Positions 11,514-20,940 of a DNA stretch of 64,000 bases are shown here, piece after piece. A model generated the notes under the pieces. It ran no database searches. It was not told where the DNA came from and saw only the letters and a program-made list of their open reading frames with translations. This stretch comes from Candidatus Pelagibacter communis (GTDB lineage Bacteria; Pseudomonadota; Alphaproteobacteria; Pelagibacterales; Pelagibacteraceae). Location of the stretch: assembly GCF_001179845.1 (NCBI RefSeq), contig NZ_CVSB01000029.1:1-64000 (forward strand), in the 5' to 3' direction. Numbering within the stretch: position 1 is the stretch's first letter; the number at the start of each line of letters is the position of its first letter. The position numbers were made by a program, and so were the translations under genes.

Positions 11514-11999
11514 ATGAATATTTCAAGATTTTTTAAAACAATATTGATGACAGACTTTATTGGTGGATTGTTTATTGCTATTAAAGAATTATTTAAACCA
11601 AAAAAAACAATTAATTACCCTTTTGAAAAAGGTAAAATAAGTCCTCGTTTTAGAGGTGAGCATGCTTTGAGAAGATATCCTAACGGAGAAGAAAGATGTA
11701 TCGCTTGTAAATTATGTGAAGCAGTGTGTCCAGCTCAGGCAATAACTATCGAGTCAGCTGAAAGAGAAGATGGAAGTAGAAAAACAACTCGTTACGATAT
11801 TGATATGATGAAGTGTATTTATTGTGGTTTATGTGAAGAAGCTTGTCCAGTAGATGCAATAGTCCAAGGTCCAAATTTTGAATTTTCAACAGAAACAAGA
11901 GAAGAACTTTATTACACAAAAGAAAAATTATTAGATAATGGTGATAGATGGGAGAATGTTTTGGAGGCAAATATTAAAGCTGACAATATCCATAGATAA
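11514..11999 (+). CDS. nuoI: NADH-quinone oxidoreductase subunit I (two 4Fe-4S ferredoxin)
   Basis: Peripheral-arm ferredoxin subunit carrying clusters N6a and N6b. Two 4Fe-4S motifs are explicit: [16 protein letters not shown] and [16 protein letters not shown] (near residues 62 and 101). The N-terminal amphipathic helix and the motif [19 protein letters not shown] agree with NuoI/TYKY. The length of 161 aa is normal for alphaproteobacteria. The gaps to nuoH and nuoJ are 2 nt each. Confidence 0.98.
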   Translation: MNISRFFKTILMTDFIGGLFIAIKELFKPKKTINYPFEKGKISPRFRGEHALRRYPNGEERCIACKLCEAVCPAQAITIESAEREDGSRKTTRYDIDMMKCIYCGLCEEACPVDAIVQGPNFEFSTETREELYYTKEKLLDNGDRWENVLEANIKADNIHR

Positions 12000-12001
12000 A
12001 A

Positions 12002-12634
12002 ATGATTGCACACGCTATTTTCTTTTATACATTTTCAATAATTGCTGTTGTTTCAGCTATAATGGTAACCGCTTCTAAAAATACTGTTCACTCAGTATTT
12101 TTCTTAATTCTTGATTTCATAAGTATCTCTTGTCTTTTCATAATGATTGGTGCTGAATTTTTGGGAATGATAATGCTAATTGTTTATGTTGGTGCTGTAG
12201 CAGTTTTATTTTTGTTTGTTGTTATGATGTTAAACGTGGCCCAACAAAAAAATCAATGGTTTGCAGGTCAAGCAACCTCTAAACATATCCCAGTTGGTTT
12301 AATTATAAGTACTTTAATTTTCTTTGAAATTATAATTGTGATAGGTGGCTGGAAATATAAACCAGAAATTTTTGATATTAACAATTCACTTGCCAATACA
12401 AGTGTAAGCAACACTCATTCATTGGGCCAAATTTTATACACTGATTATATTCATGTGTTTCAAATAAGTGGAATGATCCTATTAGTAGCTATGGTTGGGG
12501 CTATTGTATTAACATTTAGACAAAGATCAGGTCTTAAAAGACAAAGTTATATCAAGCAAATTTCTAGAGAAAGAACCGAAGGTGTTGAGGTGCTAGAAGT
12601 TCAGAGCAATAAAGGAGTTAAAATAGATGATTGA
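12002..12634 (+). CDS. nuoJ: NADH-quinone oxidoreductase subunit J
   Basis: Membrane-arm subunit, 210 aa, with five predicted helices. The family motif [28 protein letters not shown] lies around residues 50-80 and contains the pi-bulge helix typical of NuoJ (ND6). The C-terminal tail is hydrophilic. Its end overlaps nuoK by 8 nt. Confidence 0.96.
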   Translation: MIAHAIFFYTFSIIAVVSAIMVTASKNTVHSVFFLILDFISISCLFIMIGAEFLGMIMLIVYVGAVAVLFLFVVMMLNVAQQKNQWFAGQATSKHIPVGLIISTLIFFEIIIVIGGWKYKPEIFDINNSLANTSVSNTHSLGQILYTDYIHVFQISGMILLVAMVGAIVLTFRQRSGLKRQSYIKQISRERTEGVEVLEVQSNKGVKIDD

Positions 12635-12938
12635 TATAGGTTTAGGACATTATTTGACTTTAGGTGCTGTTATTTTTTCAATTGGAGTAATTGGTATTTT
12701 TCTTAATAGAAAGAACATCATTGTTATATTAATGAGTATTGAATTGATATTGCTTGCTGTAAATATCAATTTAGTAGCTTTTTCTATTTATTTGGGAGAT
12801 TTGGCAGGACAAGTCTTTACTTTATTTATTCTAACTGTTGCAGCAGCAGAAGCAGCCATAGGATTAGCAATAATTGTCGTGTATTTCAGAAACTCTGGAA
12901 CAATACGAGTTGAAGAAATAGATAAGCTGAAAGGATAA
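12627..12938 (+). CDS. nuoK: NADH-quinone oxidoreductase subunit K
   Basis: Small membrane-arm subunit (ND4L homologue), 103 aa with three helices. Two conserved acidic residues in the membrane are seen: Glu in [13 protein letters not shown] (helix 2) and Glu in [11 protein letters not shown] (helix 3). The genes nuoJ and nuoK overlap by 8 nt; nuoL follows after 2 nt. Confidence 0.97.
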   Translation: MIDIGLGHYLTLGAVIFSIGVIGIFLNRKNIIVILMSIELILLAVNINLVAFSIYLGDLAGQVFTLFILTVAAAEAAIGLAIIVVYFRNSGTIRVEEIDKLKG

Positions 12939-12940
12939 TC

Positions 12941-14851
12941 ATGGAACTATCAATTATATTTCTTCCACTTATTGCTTCTATAATCTCTGGTTTTTTTGGA
13001 AGATATATCGGCGATAGAAACTCTGAAATATTAACAAGTGCTCTAGTTTCAATTTCTGCACTTTTATCAATTTATGTTTTTTACCAAGTAATTGTAAATC
13101 AATACGAAGAAAATATTGTTATAGCTACCTGGATAAGCTCTGGGTCACTTGATGTAAATTGGTCAATGTTAATTGATCCTTTATCATCAGTGATGTTAGT
13201 AGTTGTAACTTCTGTATCTTCTTTAGTGCATATTTATTCAATTGGTTACATGTCTCATGATCCTCATAAGCCAAGATTTATGGCTTATTTATCATTATTC
13301 ACTTTTGCAATGTTGATGCTTGTAACATCAGATAATTTCATTCAACTATTTTTTGGTTGGGAAGGTGTTGGTCTTTGTTCTTACTTTCTAATTGGTTTTT
13401 GGTTTAAAAAAGAAAGTGCAAATGCTGCAGCCATAAAAGCATTTGTTGTAAATAGAGTAGGTGATTTTGGTTTTGCTTTAGGAATTTTTTTAATATTTTA
13501 TTTATTTGGAACTGTTAATTACTCAGATGTTTTTCAACAAATTCCAACAGTTGTAGATAAAAATTTATCATTTTTAGGTTTTGAAGTTAAAGCAATCGAC
13601 TTAGTTTGTTTACTTTTATTTATTGGAGCAATGGGTAAATCTGCGCAAATTTTACTTCATACATGGCTACCTGATGCTATGGAAGGTCCAACACCTGTTT
13701 CTGCATTAATTCATGCAGCAACGATGGTAACAGCTGGTGTTTTCTTAGTTGTAAGATGTTCTCCAATTTATGAATATTCACCATTAATACTAAATGTTAT
13801 AACTATCGTTGGAATGACTACTGCATTCTTTGCAGCAACGGTTGCTCTAGTTCAAACAGATATAAAAAAAATTATTGCTTATTCTACCTGTAGTCAACTT
13901 GGTTATATGTTTTTTGCAGCTGGAGTAGGTGCATATAATGTTGCTATGTTTCACTTATTTACTCATGCATTTTTCAAAGCTTTATTATTTTTAGGATCTG
14001 GTTCAGTAATCCACGCATTTAAGGATGAGCAAAATATTAATAACATGGGAGGTGTGTGGAAAAAGTTACCATATACCTATGCTTTAATGATAATAGGAAC
14101 GCTTGCTTTAACAGGTTTTCCATTTTTATCAGGATTTTATTCTAAAGACGCAATTATAGAATTTGCGTATTTAAAAGGTAATACTACTGGTTATTATGCA
14201 GCTGGAATTGGAATAATCACAGCATTTTTAACATCTATTTATTCATGGAGATTGATATTTAAAACTTTCCATGGAGAGTACAATAATAAAGAGATTAAGA
14301 TAGAGGAAACACACGAGTCTCCATTAGTTATGCTTGTTCCATTATTTATTCTTTCAATAGGAGCTTTGTTTGCTGGTTTTCTATTTAAAGGACTATTTAT
14401 TGGACATGGTGAAAGTTTATTCTGGGCAGAGTCTATTAAGTTTTTAGAGCCTTTGAGTACTGAGCACCCACCTTTATGGTTTTTACTTTTAACACCGTGT
14501 TTGGTTTTATTATCTATTCCAATTGCTTATTACTTATTTGTTAAGAACAAAGAATTACCTAATTCAATAGCTTCAATGAACAAACCTTTGTATAATTTTT
14601 TATTAAATAAATGGTACTTTGATGAGTTATATGATGTGTTGTTTATTAAATCTTCAAAAAAACTAGGTATATTTTTATGGAAATTTTGTGATGGAACCAT
14701 AATTGATGGTTTTGGTCCAGATGGAATTTCCTCTTTCATAAAAAAATGTTCAATTAAAGCAACTAAATTTCAAAGTGGTTTTATCTATCAATATGCATTT
14801 GTAATGTTATTAGGTTTCTCTGCTTTACTAACCTTTTTAATAGTTAAATAA
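12941..14851 (+). CDS. nuoL: NADH-quinone oxidoreductase subunit L (proton-pumping antiporter-like)
   Basis: Largest membrane-arm subunit (ND5 homologue), 636 aa. The proton-channel motifs are visible: FFGWEGVGLCSYFLIGFW with the key Glu, the lysine-containing HTWLPDAMEGPTPVSALIHAATMV, and IKKIIAYSTCSQLGYM. The C-terminal third contains the long lateral helix and a final membrane anchor (after residue 600). It overlaps nuoM by one base. Confidence 0.97.
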   Translation: MELSIIFLPLIASIISGFFGRYIGDRNSEILTSALVSISALLSIYVFYQVIVNQYEENIVIATWISSGSLDVNWSMLIDPLSSVMLVVVTSVSSLVHIYSIGYMSHDPHKPRFMAYLSLFTFAMLMLVTSDNFIQLFFGWEGVGLCSYFLIGFWFKKESANAAAIKAFVVNRVGDFGFALGIFLIFYLFGTVNYSDVFQQIPTVVDKNLSFLGFEVKAIDLVCLLLFIGAMGKSAQILLHTWLPDAMEGPTPVSALIHAATMVTAGVFLVVRCSPIYEYSPLILNVITIVGMTTAFFAATVALVQTDIKKIIAYSTCSQLGYMFFAAGVGAYNVAMFHLFTHAFFKALLFLGSGSVIHAFKDEQNINNMGGVWKKLPYTYALMIIGTLALTGFPFLSGFYSKDAIIEFAYLKGNTTGYYAAGIGIITAFLTSIYSWRLIFKTFHGEYNNKEIKIEETHESPLVMLVPLFILSIGALFAGFLFKGLFIGHGESLFWAESIKFLEPLSTEHPPLWFLLLTPCLVLLSIPIAYYLFVKNKELPNSIASMNKPLYNFLLNKWYFDELYDVLFIKSSKKLGIFLWKFCDGTIIDGFGPDGISSFIKKCSIKATKFQSGFIYQYAFVMLLGFSALLTFLIVK

Positions 14852-16332
14852 TGAATTTTCCCATTCTTTCATCTTTAATATTATTGCCAACAGTTGGCGC
14901 TTTATTTTTATTTTTTACTAAAGATAAAGAAGGAAATAATTCAACTGCTAAATATGTTGCTTTATTCACGACCATAGTAAATTTTTTAATTTCGATTTAT
15001 CTGTGGATTTCTTTCGATCAATCTACTTCTAATTTTCAATTTGTAGAAGATAGAACATGGATTGAAGGATTTATTAATTATAAAGTTGGTGTGGATGGTA
15101 TTTCAATTTTATTTATTATTTTAACTACATTCATAACTCCGTTATGCATTTTATCTGTAAATAATTCTGTCAAAAATAGATTAAGAGATTTTTTAATTGC
15201 AATTCTAATCATGGAAAGTTTCATGATTGGTGTTTTTTGTGCACTTGATTTAGTTGTATTCTATTTATTTTTTGAAGCAGGATTAATTCCAATGTTTTTA
15301 ATTATCGGAATTTGGGGTGGACCAAAAAGAGTTTATTCAGCATTTAAATTCTTTTTATATACATTACTAGGTTCTGTTTTAATGTTAGTTGCAATAATTT
15401 CTATTTATTGGATTGCAGGCACAACAGATGTTATTCAGCTTTATGAACTTGGTATAGATGCTAAATATCAAAATCTTTTATGGTTAGCATTCTTCAGCTC
15501 TTTTGCAGTCAAAACGCCTATGTGGCCAGTACACACTTGGTTGCCAGACGCTCACGTTGAAGCTCCAACAGCAGGATCTGTATTGTTAGCAGCAATTTTA
15601 TTAAAGATGGCGGGTTATGGTTTTATCAGATTTTCTCTAGGTTTATTTCCTGTTGCTTCAGAAGTTTTTACACCCTTAATTTACACTTTGAGTGTTATAG
15701 CAATTATATTCACTTCTTTCATTGCTCTAATGCAGGAGGATATGAAAAAGTTAATAGCTTATTCCTCTGTTGCTCACATGGGATTTGTAACATTAGGAAT
15801 ATTTACTCTTCAGCAACAAGGAATTGAAGGAAGTATTATTCAAATGATTAGTCATGGTTTAGTTTCAGCTGCACTTTTCTTGTGTGTTGGTGTTGTCTAC
15901 GATCGGATGCATTCAAGGATGATCAATTCGTATGGAGGAATAGTTACAATAATACCTAAATATTCAATTTTATTTATGTTGTTTACATTGGCAGCATTGG
16001 GATTACCGGGGACAAGTGGATTTATAGGAGAATTTTTAATTTTAATGGGTGCTTTCAAGGATAATTTCCTAGTAGCTGTAATTGCTAGTTTAGGAGTAAT
16101 ACTTGGAGCTGCATATATGCTCTGGTTGTACAAAAGAGTTGTTTTTGGGAAGCTAGTTAACGAAGACCTTAAGAAGATGTTTGATTTAAATAGATCGGAA
16201 TATCTGATTTTATCTTGTCTAGCAGTTCCAACTTTATTCTTCGGATTTTATCCAGATCCTTTGATAAACACTATAGAAGTTTCAGTGACTGATCTAATTA
16301 ATATGCATAACACAAATATAGCTAGTAAATAA
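14851..16332 (+). CDS. nuoM: NADH-quinone oxidoreductase subunit M
   Basis: Antiporter-like membrane subunit (ND4 homologue), 493 aa. Motifs seen: FYLFFEAGLIPMFLIIGIWGG with the channel Glu, HTWLPDAHVEAPTAGSVLLAA with the central His/Lys-helix region, and KKLIAYSSVAHMGFV. It shares the antiporter fold with NuoL and NuoN in this operon. Coupling to nuoL is through an ATG overlapping the preceding stop (TAATG). Confidence 0.97.
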   Translation: MNFPILSSLILLPTVGALFLFFTKDKEGNNSTAKYVALFTTIVNFLISIYLWISFDQSTSNFQFVEDRTWIEGFINYKVGVDGISILFIILTTFITPLCILSVNNSVKNRLRDFLIAILIMESFMIGVFCALDLVVFYLFFEAGLIPMFLIIGIWGGPKRVYSAFKFFLYTLLGSVLMLVAIISIYWIAGTTDVIQLYELGIDAKYQNLLWLAFFSSFAVKTPMWPVHTWLPDAHVEAPTAGSVLLAAILLKMAGYGFIRFSLGLFPVASEVFTPLIYTLSVIAIIFTSFIALMQEDMKKLIAYSSVAHMGFVTLGIFTLQQQGIEGSIIQMISHGLVSAALFLCVGVVYDRMHSRMINSYGGIVTIIPKYSILFMLFTLAALGLPGTSGFIGEFLILMGAFKDNFLVAVIASLGVILGAAYMLWLYKRVVFGKLVNEDLKKMFDLNRSEYLILSCLAVPTLFFGFYPDPLINTIEVSVTDLINMHNTNIASK

Positions 16333-16333
16333 T

Positions 16334-17752
16334 ATGGAAAATTTAAATTTAGTATTGCCTGAAATATTTATTTCACTTTCAATAATGTTTTTACTTGTCT
16401 TAGGTGTTTTTAAAAAAAATAGTTCAAAAATAACTTTCAATCTATCTTTGTTTGCAATTTTAATTACAGCAATAATAACAATAAACGAAACATTCTCGGT
16501 TAGTAGGGAAACTTTGTTTAATGAAAGTGTTGTTATTGACAGCATGTCCTCACTAATGAAAATTATAACTTTAATTGGAGGTTTTTTAGTTTTAGTTATT
16601 TCATCAAGCTATTTAAAAACATTTAAAATATATAATATCGAATACCCAGTTCTTATTTTGAGCTCTATTCTTGGTATGATGGTGATGATCAGTTCAAATG
16701 ATTTAATTGTTTTTTATATGGGCTTAGAATTACAATCACTAGCTCTTTACGTGCTAGCAACATATAATAGAGATCAACTAAAATCATCCGAAGCTGGTTT
16801 GAAATATTTTGTTTTGAGTGCATTATCTTCAGGATTGTTATTATATGGATGTTCTTTAGTTTATGGTTTTTCTGGCTCAACCAATTTTGATATAATATCA
16901 AATCAATTAAATTCTAATGAATATGTTTTAACATTTGGAATTGTATTTATCTTAGTTGGTTTAGCATTTAAGATTTCTGCAGTTCCATTTCATATGTGGG
17001 CACCTGATGTTTACGAAGGGTCACCAACAACTGTAACTTTATTTTTTACAATGGTGCCAAAGGTTGCCGCTTTAACTGTATTTATAAGATTTTTATATGT
17101 TCCTTTCCTAAATTTAATTGATCAATGGCAAATGATAATAGTTTTCTTATCAATAGCTTCTATGGTTTTTGGAGCTGTTGCTGCAATAGGCCAAACTAAT
17201 ATTAAAAGACTAATTGCTTATAGCTCTATTGGACATATTGGTTACACATTGGCAGGACTAGCCACAGCTTCGAATGAAGGAATTCAAAGTTCAATAATCT
17301 ATATTTCAATATATGTAGTTATGAATTTAGCTCTTTTCTCATGTCTACTGATGTTAAGAAGAAAGGATCAATATTATGAGGATATTGAGGACCTCTCAGG
17401 ATTATCAAAAAACCATCCACTATTATCTTTATGCTTGCTTGTAATACTGTTTTCTTTAGCAGGTATTCCTCCTCTAGCAGGTTTCTTTGCTAAGTTCTAT
17501 GTTTTTAAAGCTGTATTAGAACAATCAATGTTTTTCTTAGCTATAGTAGGATTGTTATCTACCGTAGTTGCAGCTTTTTATTATTTAAGAATTATAAAAA
17601 TAATTTACTTTGATAAAGAAAAAGACAAATACGATACGGATCATAGCTTATGGTTAAAATTTTCACTTACAGTTTCAACGATATTAATTCTTTTATACTT
17701 CATATTCCCAAGTCAGTTAATAGAAGTTGTTTCAAGAATTAATATTATTTGA
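16334..17752 (+). CDS. nuoN: NADH-quinone oxidoreductase subunit N
   Basis: Third antiporter-like membrane subunit (ND2 homologue), 472 aa, last of the 14 complex I genes. Motifs seen: FYMGLELQSLALYVLA, FKISAVPFHMWAPDVYEGSPT and IKRLIAYSSIGHIGYTLAG. The stop codon shares one base with the ATG of birA, so biotin ligase is translationally tied to the complex I operon. Confidence 0.97.
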   Translation: MENLNLVLPEIFISLSIMFLLVLGVFKKNSSKITFNLSLFAILITAIITINETFSVSRETLFNESVVIDSMSSLMKIITLIGGFLVLVISSSYLKTFKIYNIEYPVLILSSILGMMVMISSNDLIVFYMGLELQSLALYVLATYNRDQLKSSEAGLKYFVLSALSSGLLLYGCSLVYGFSGSTNFDIISNQLNSNEYVLTFGIVFILVGLAFKISAVPFHMWAPDVYEGSPTTVTLFFTMVPKVAALTVFIRFLYVPFLNLIDQWQMIIVFLSIASMVFGAVAAIGQTNIKRLIAYSSIGHIGYTLAGLATASNEGIQSSIIYISIYVVMNLALFSCLLMLRRKDQYYEDIEDLSGLSKNHPLLSLCLLVILFSLAGIPPLAGFFAKFYVFKAVLEQSMFFLAIVGLLSTVVAAFYYLRIIKIIYFDKEKDKYDTDHSLWLKFSLTVSTILILLYFIFPSQLIEVVSRINII

Positions 17753-18285
17753 TGAAATTAAAAAAATTTAAATTTAAAAAAGTTAAAAGCACAAATAATA
17801 CTGCAATAAGAATTATCAAAGAAACTAATTACAACTTAGGCATGGTTGTTGCTGAAACACAATTAAATGGTAGAGGACAGTATGGAAGAAAATGGATATC
17901 ATCAAAAGGAAATTTATTTATCTCTTTTTTCAATGAACTAAATAAAACGAAATTATCGATTAATGCTATAACAAAAATCAATTGTCTCTTAGTCAAAAAA
18001 TTACTCTCGTCATTTACAAGTAAAAAAATTTTATTTAAAAAACCAAACGACTTATTAATTGATAAAAAAAAAATTAGTGGCATTTTACAAGAAGTTATAT
18101 TTGTAAGAGATAAAAAATTTTTAATTACAGGTATAGGTATAAATATTAAAAAAAATCCAATTATAAGGAATTATCCCGCTACAAACTTGCAAGAGGTAAC
18201 TAAAAAAAGTATTAGTAAATTAATTGTAGAAAATAAACTAAAACAACTTTTTGAAAAAAATTTATCTAAACTGTATAAAATTTAA
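17752..18285 (+). CDS. birA: Biotin--[acetyl-CoA-carboxylase] ligase, minimal form
   Basis: Attaches biotin to the carrier subunit of biotin-dependent carboxylases via biotinyl-AMP. I chose the ATG at 17752 (TGATG overlap with nuoN); an in-frame TTG three bases earlier is less likely. The 177-aa protein has the catalytic-domain motifs: GRGQYGRKW (the GRGRxGRxW adenylate loop) near residue 41, the KPNDLLIDKKKISGIL segment, and GIGINI. There is no N-terminal helix-turn-helix, so it is not a BirA-type repressor. The usual small C-terminal SH3-like domain also seems to be missing or reduced to a short helix. Confidence 0.9.
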   Translation: MKLKKFKFKKVKSTNNTAIRIIKETNYNLGMVVAETQLNGRGQYGRKWISSKGNLFISFFNELNKTKLSINAITKINCLLVKKLLSSFTSKKILFKKPNDLLIDKKKISGILQEVIFVRDKKFLITGIGINIKKNPIIRNYPATNLQEVTKKSISKLIVENKLKQLFEKNLSKLYKI

Positions 18286-18287
18286 TA

Positions 18288-19034
18288 ATGTATATTCTTG
18301 GTGATATTGGTAATACAGAAACAAAATTATGTATTGTTTCTAAAAATAATAAAATTTTAAAAAAAATTACTTTTTTATCAAAATCTGTAACCAACAAGCA
18401 GCTTAATAGTTTATTTAAAAAAAATAAAGTTAAATTAAATAAAATTGAAAAAATATTATTTTGCAGTGTTGTTCCAAAAACATTTTCTATAATTAATAAA
18501 TTTTTATCGAAAAAAGTTAAACTAAAATGCTATGAGGTTAAAAAATTAAATTTAAAATCACTTATAAAAATCAAAGTAGATTATAAACAAGTAGGCTCAG
18601 ATAGAATTACTAATGCTATAAGTTTAATGAATAACAAAAATAATTTTATAATTTTAGATTTTGGAACAGCAACAACTTTCGATGTACTAATTAAAAATAC
18701 TTATTATGGAGGAATTATTGCCCCAGGTGTGAGATTATCTCTTAATACCTTGTCTGACAAAGCAACCTTGATTCCAAAAATAGATTTAAAAAAGATTAAT
18801 AAAGTCATTGGCAATAATACAATCTCAGCTGTTAGATCGGGCTTTTTTTGGGGTTATGCTGGTTTAATTGACAATATTATTAATTTAATTAAGAAGGAAA
18901 CTGAAAAATCTTTTAAAGTAATTATTACTGGTGGTTTTTCAGATTTATTTAAAAACTCAATAAAAACGAAAGCAAGTCACAACCAAGATATTACAATTAA
19001 AGGCTTAATAAAGATTTCAAAATTAATTAAATAA
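18288..19034 (+). CDS. coaX: Type III pantothenate kinase
   Basis: Catalyses the first step of coenzyme A synthesis, ATP-dependent phosphorylation of pantothenate. Motifs: N-terminal phosphate-binding DIGNTETKL, then VGSDRITNA, ILDFGTATTFDV near residue 123, and GGIIAPGVRLS. At 248 aa it is of normal length. The gene sits between birA and rnj, the usual alphaproteobacterial place after nuoN. Confidence 0.95.
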   Translation: MYILGDIGNTETKLCIVSKNNKILKKITFLSKSVTNKQLNSLFKKNKVKLNKIEKILFCSVVPKTFSIINKFLSKKVKLKCYEVKKLNLKSLIKIKVDYKQVGSDRITNAISLMNNKNNFIILDFGTATTFDVLIKNTYYGGIIAPGVRLSLNTLSDKATLIPKIDLKKINKVIGNNTISAVRSGFFWGYAGLIDNIINLIKKETEKSFKVIITGGFSDLFKNSIKTKASHNQDITIKGLIKISKLIK

Positions 19035-19035
19035 C

Positions 19036-20694
19036 ATGAAAGATGAATTATTATTTTGTCCCTTAGGTGGATCAGGTGAAATAGGCATGAACATGAATTT
19101 GTTCGGCTATGGTCAACCTAGTGATCACAAATGGATTATGGTCGACATAGGGGTAACATTTGCAGATGATACTATTCCAGGTGTTGATTTAATTTATCCA
19201 GATCCTGGGTTCATAGTAGAAAGAAAAGATAATTTATTAGGAATAGTTTTAACACATGCACACGAGGATCACATTGGTGCAATTGCTCATTTATGGCCAA
19301 AATTACAATGTAAAATTTTTGCAACTCCTTTTACAGCTGTATTAATTCGAGAAAAATTTAGAGAAAAACAAATAGATATAACTAATGATTTACAGATTGT
19401 TGAGTTAAATGGAAAGGTTTCTCTAGATCCATTTGAAATTGAATACATTACTTTAACTCATTCTATATTAGAACCAAACGGACTTAGAATAAAAACTCCC
19501 GCAGGAGTTATTTTGCATACTGGAGATTGGAAGGTAGATCCAAATCCTTTGATTGGAGACAATATAAATGAAAAAAGATTAAAGGAAATTGGTGAAGAAG
19601 GTGTGCTGGCAATGATTTGCGATTCAACAAATGTTTTTAGTGCTGGTAGATCAGGTTCAGAGTTAGATGTAAGAAAAAATATGTTAAACGTTATGTCTCG
19701 ATTAAAAAAAAGAATTATCATAACGTCATTTGCTTCCAACGTAGCCAGAATGGAGACAGCTTTTTATTGTGCAGAACAAACAGGAAGACAAATCTCTTTA
19801 GTTGGTAGATCAATGCATCGTATTTATAAAGCTGCACGTCAATGCGGATATTTAAAAAATACAATTGAGCCAATTGATCCAAGAGAAGCTAAAAATTTTT
19901 CAAGAGAAAAAATTGTGTATTTATGTACTGGAAGTCAAGGTGAACCAATGGGTGCAATGATGAGAATTTCTAGTTATGTTCATCCAGATGTTTTTATTGA
20001 AAAAGGTGATGCTGTAATTTTTTCTTCAAAAATTATACCTGGTAATGAAAAAAAACTTTATAAACTTCACAACCAACTTGTTAAGGATGGAATAGAAGTA
20101 ATATCTGAAGAAACCGAGTTTGTTCATGTTTCTGGTCATCCAAATAGAGAAGACCTTAAAGAGATGTATCAATGGGTAAAACCTAGATGTGTAATACCTG
20201 TACACGGTGAACATAGGCACATGATAGAACACATTAATTTTGCAAAAGAAATGCAAGTTCCACATCCAGTTCAAGTCGAAAATGGTGATATCGTTAAGTT
20301 ATATCCAGGTGAAAAACCTGAAGTATATGACAAGGCCCCGAGTGGCAGACTTTATTTAGATGGTAGTGTAAGCGTTGATCCAGATTCACAATCGATAAAA
20401 GATAGAAAAAATTTAAGTGCAAATGGATATCTCGAGGTAACAATTATGATTACACCTAAAGGTAATATACACAACAACCCTATTCTTTCATTTCGTGGTT
20501 TACCTGTAAATGATAGAGATGATTTTGTTTATGGATTAGAAGAGGAAATAGAGAAAACCTCTAGAACTTTTAAAATCGGAAGCAAACAACAAGAACACAA
20601 TCTTATAGACGCATTAAAAATTGCTTGTAGAAAATTTTCTAAAGAGAGAACAGGGAAAAAACCTTTTACCAATATCAATTTAGTAAGAATTTAA
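19036..20694 (+). CDS. rnj: Ribonuclease J family metallo-beta-lactamase nuclease
   Basis: RNase J processes and degrades RNA, with both endonuclease and 5'-3' exonuclease activity in studied members. The 552-aa protein has the beta-lactamase/beta-CASP fold. The zinc motif HAHEDH is at residues 74-79, a further ligand in LTHSILEPNG/HTGDW, and the beta-CASP segment CTGSQGEPMGAM, followed by VHVSGHPNREDL. It starts one base after coaX and overlaps the next gene by one base. Confidence 0.94.
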   Translation: MKDELLFCPLGGSGEIGMNMNLFGYGQPSDHKWIMVDIGVTFADDTIPGVDLIYPDPGFIVERKDNLLGIVLTHAHEDHIGAIAHLWPKLQCKIFATPFTAVLIREKFREKQIDITNDLQIVELNGKVSLDPFEIEYITLTHSILEPNGLRIKTPAGVILHTGDWKVDPNPLIGDNINEKRLKEIGEEGVLAMICDSTNVFSAGRSGSELDVRKNMLNVMSRLKKRIIITSFASNVARMETAFYCAEQTGRQISLVGRSMHRIYKAARQCGYLKNTIEPIDPREAKNFSREKIVYLCTGSQGEPMGAMMRISSYVHPDVFIEKGDAVIFSSKIIPGNEKKLYKLHNQLVKDGIEVISEETEFVHVSGHPNREDLKEMYQWVKPRCVIPVHGEHRHMIEHINFAKEMQVPHPVQVENGDIVKLYPGEKPEVYDKAPSGRLYLDGSVSVDPDSQSIKDRKNLSANGYLEVTIMITPKGNIHNNPILSFRGLPVNDRDDFVYGLEEEIEKTSRTFKIGSKQQEHNLIDALKIACRKFSKERTGKKPFTNINLVRI

Positions 20695-20939
20695 TGAGCG
20701 CAACAGGCTTAGCTATTATCTATATAATTATATGGTGGATAGTTTTTTTTGCTATTCTGCCTATTGATGTGAATCGAACAAAGACTGTAAAAATTGACGG
20801 TGAGGATCCTGGCTCACCTGAAAATCCAAAAATGCTGAAAAAATTCCTTTATTGCACTGGAATTACTACTGTCATTTTCATAATAATTTACTTATTAATT
20901 AAATTTGAATATTTTAATTTAAGAAATATGATTAATTAA
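20694..20939 (+). CDS. DUF1467 family small membrane protein
   Basis: An 81-aa protein with two membrane helices (about residues 5-24 and 51-70) and a hydrophilic central loop containing GEDPGSPENPK. This matches the alphaproteobacterial DUF1467 family, whose members usually lie between rnj and proS as here. No function is known to me. It overlaps rnj by one base and is followed by proS after one base. Confidence 0.8.
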   Translation: MSATGLAIIYIIIWWIVFFAILPIDVNRTKTVKIDGEDPGSPENPKMLKKFLYCTGITTVIFIIIYLLIKFEYFNLRNMIN

Positions 20940-20940
20940 G

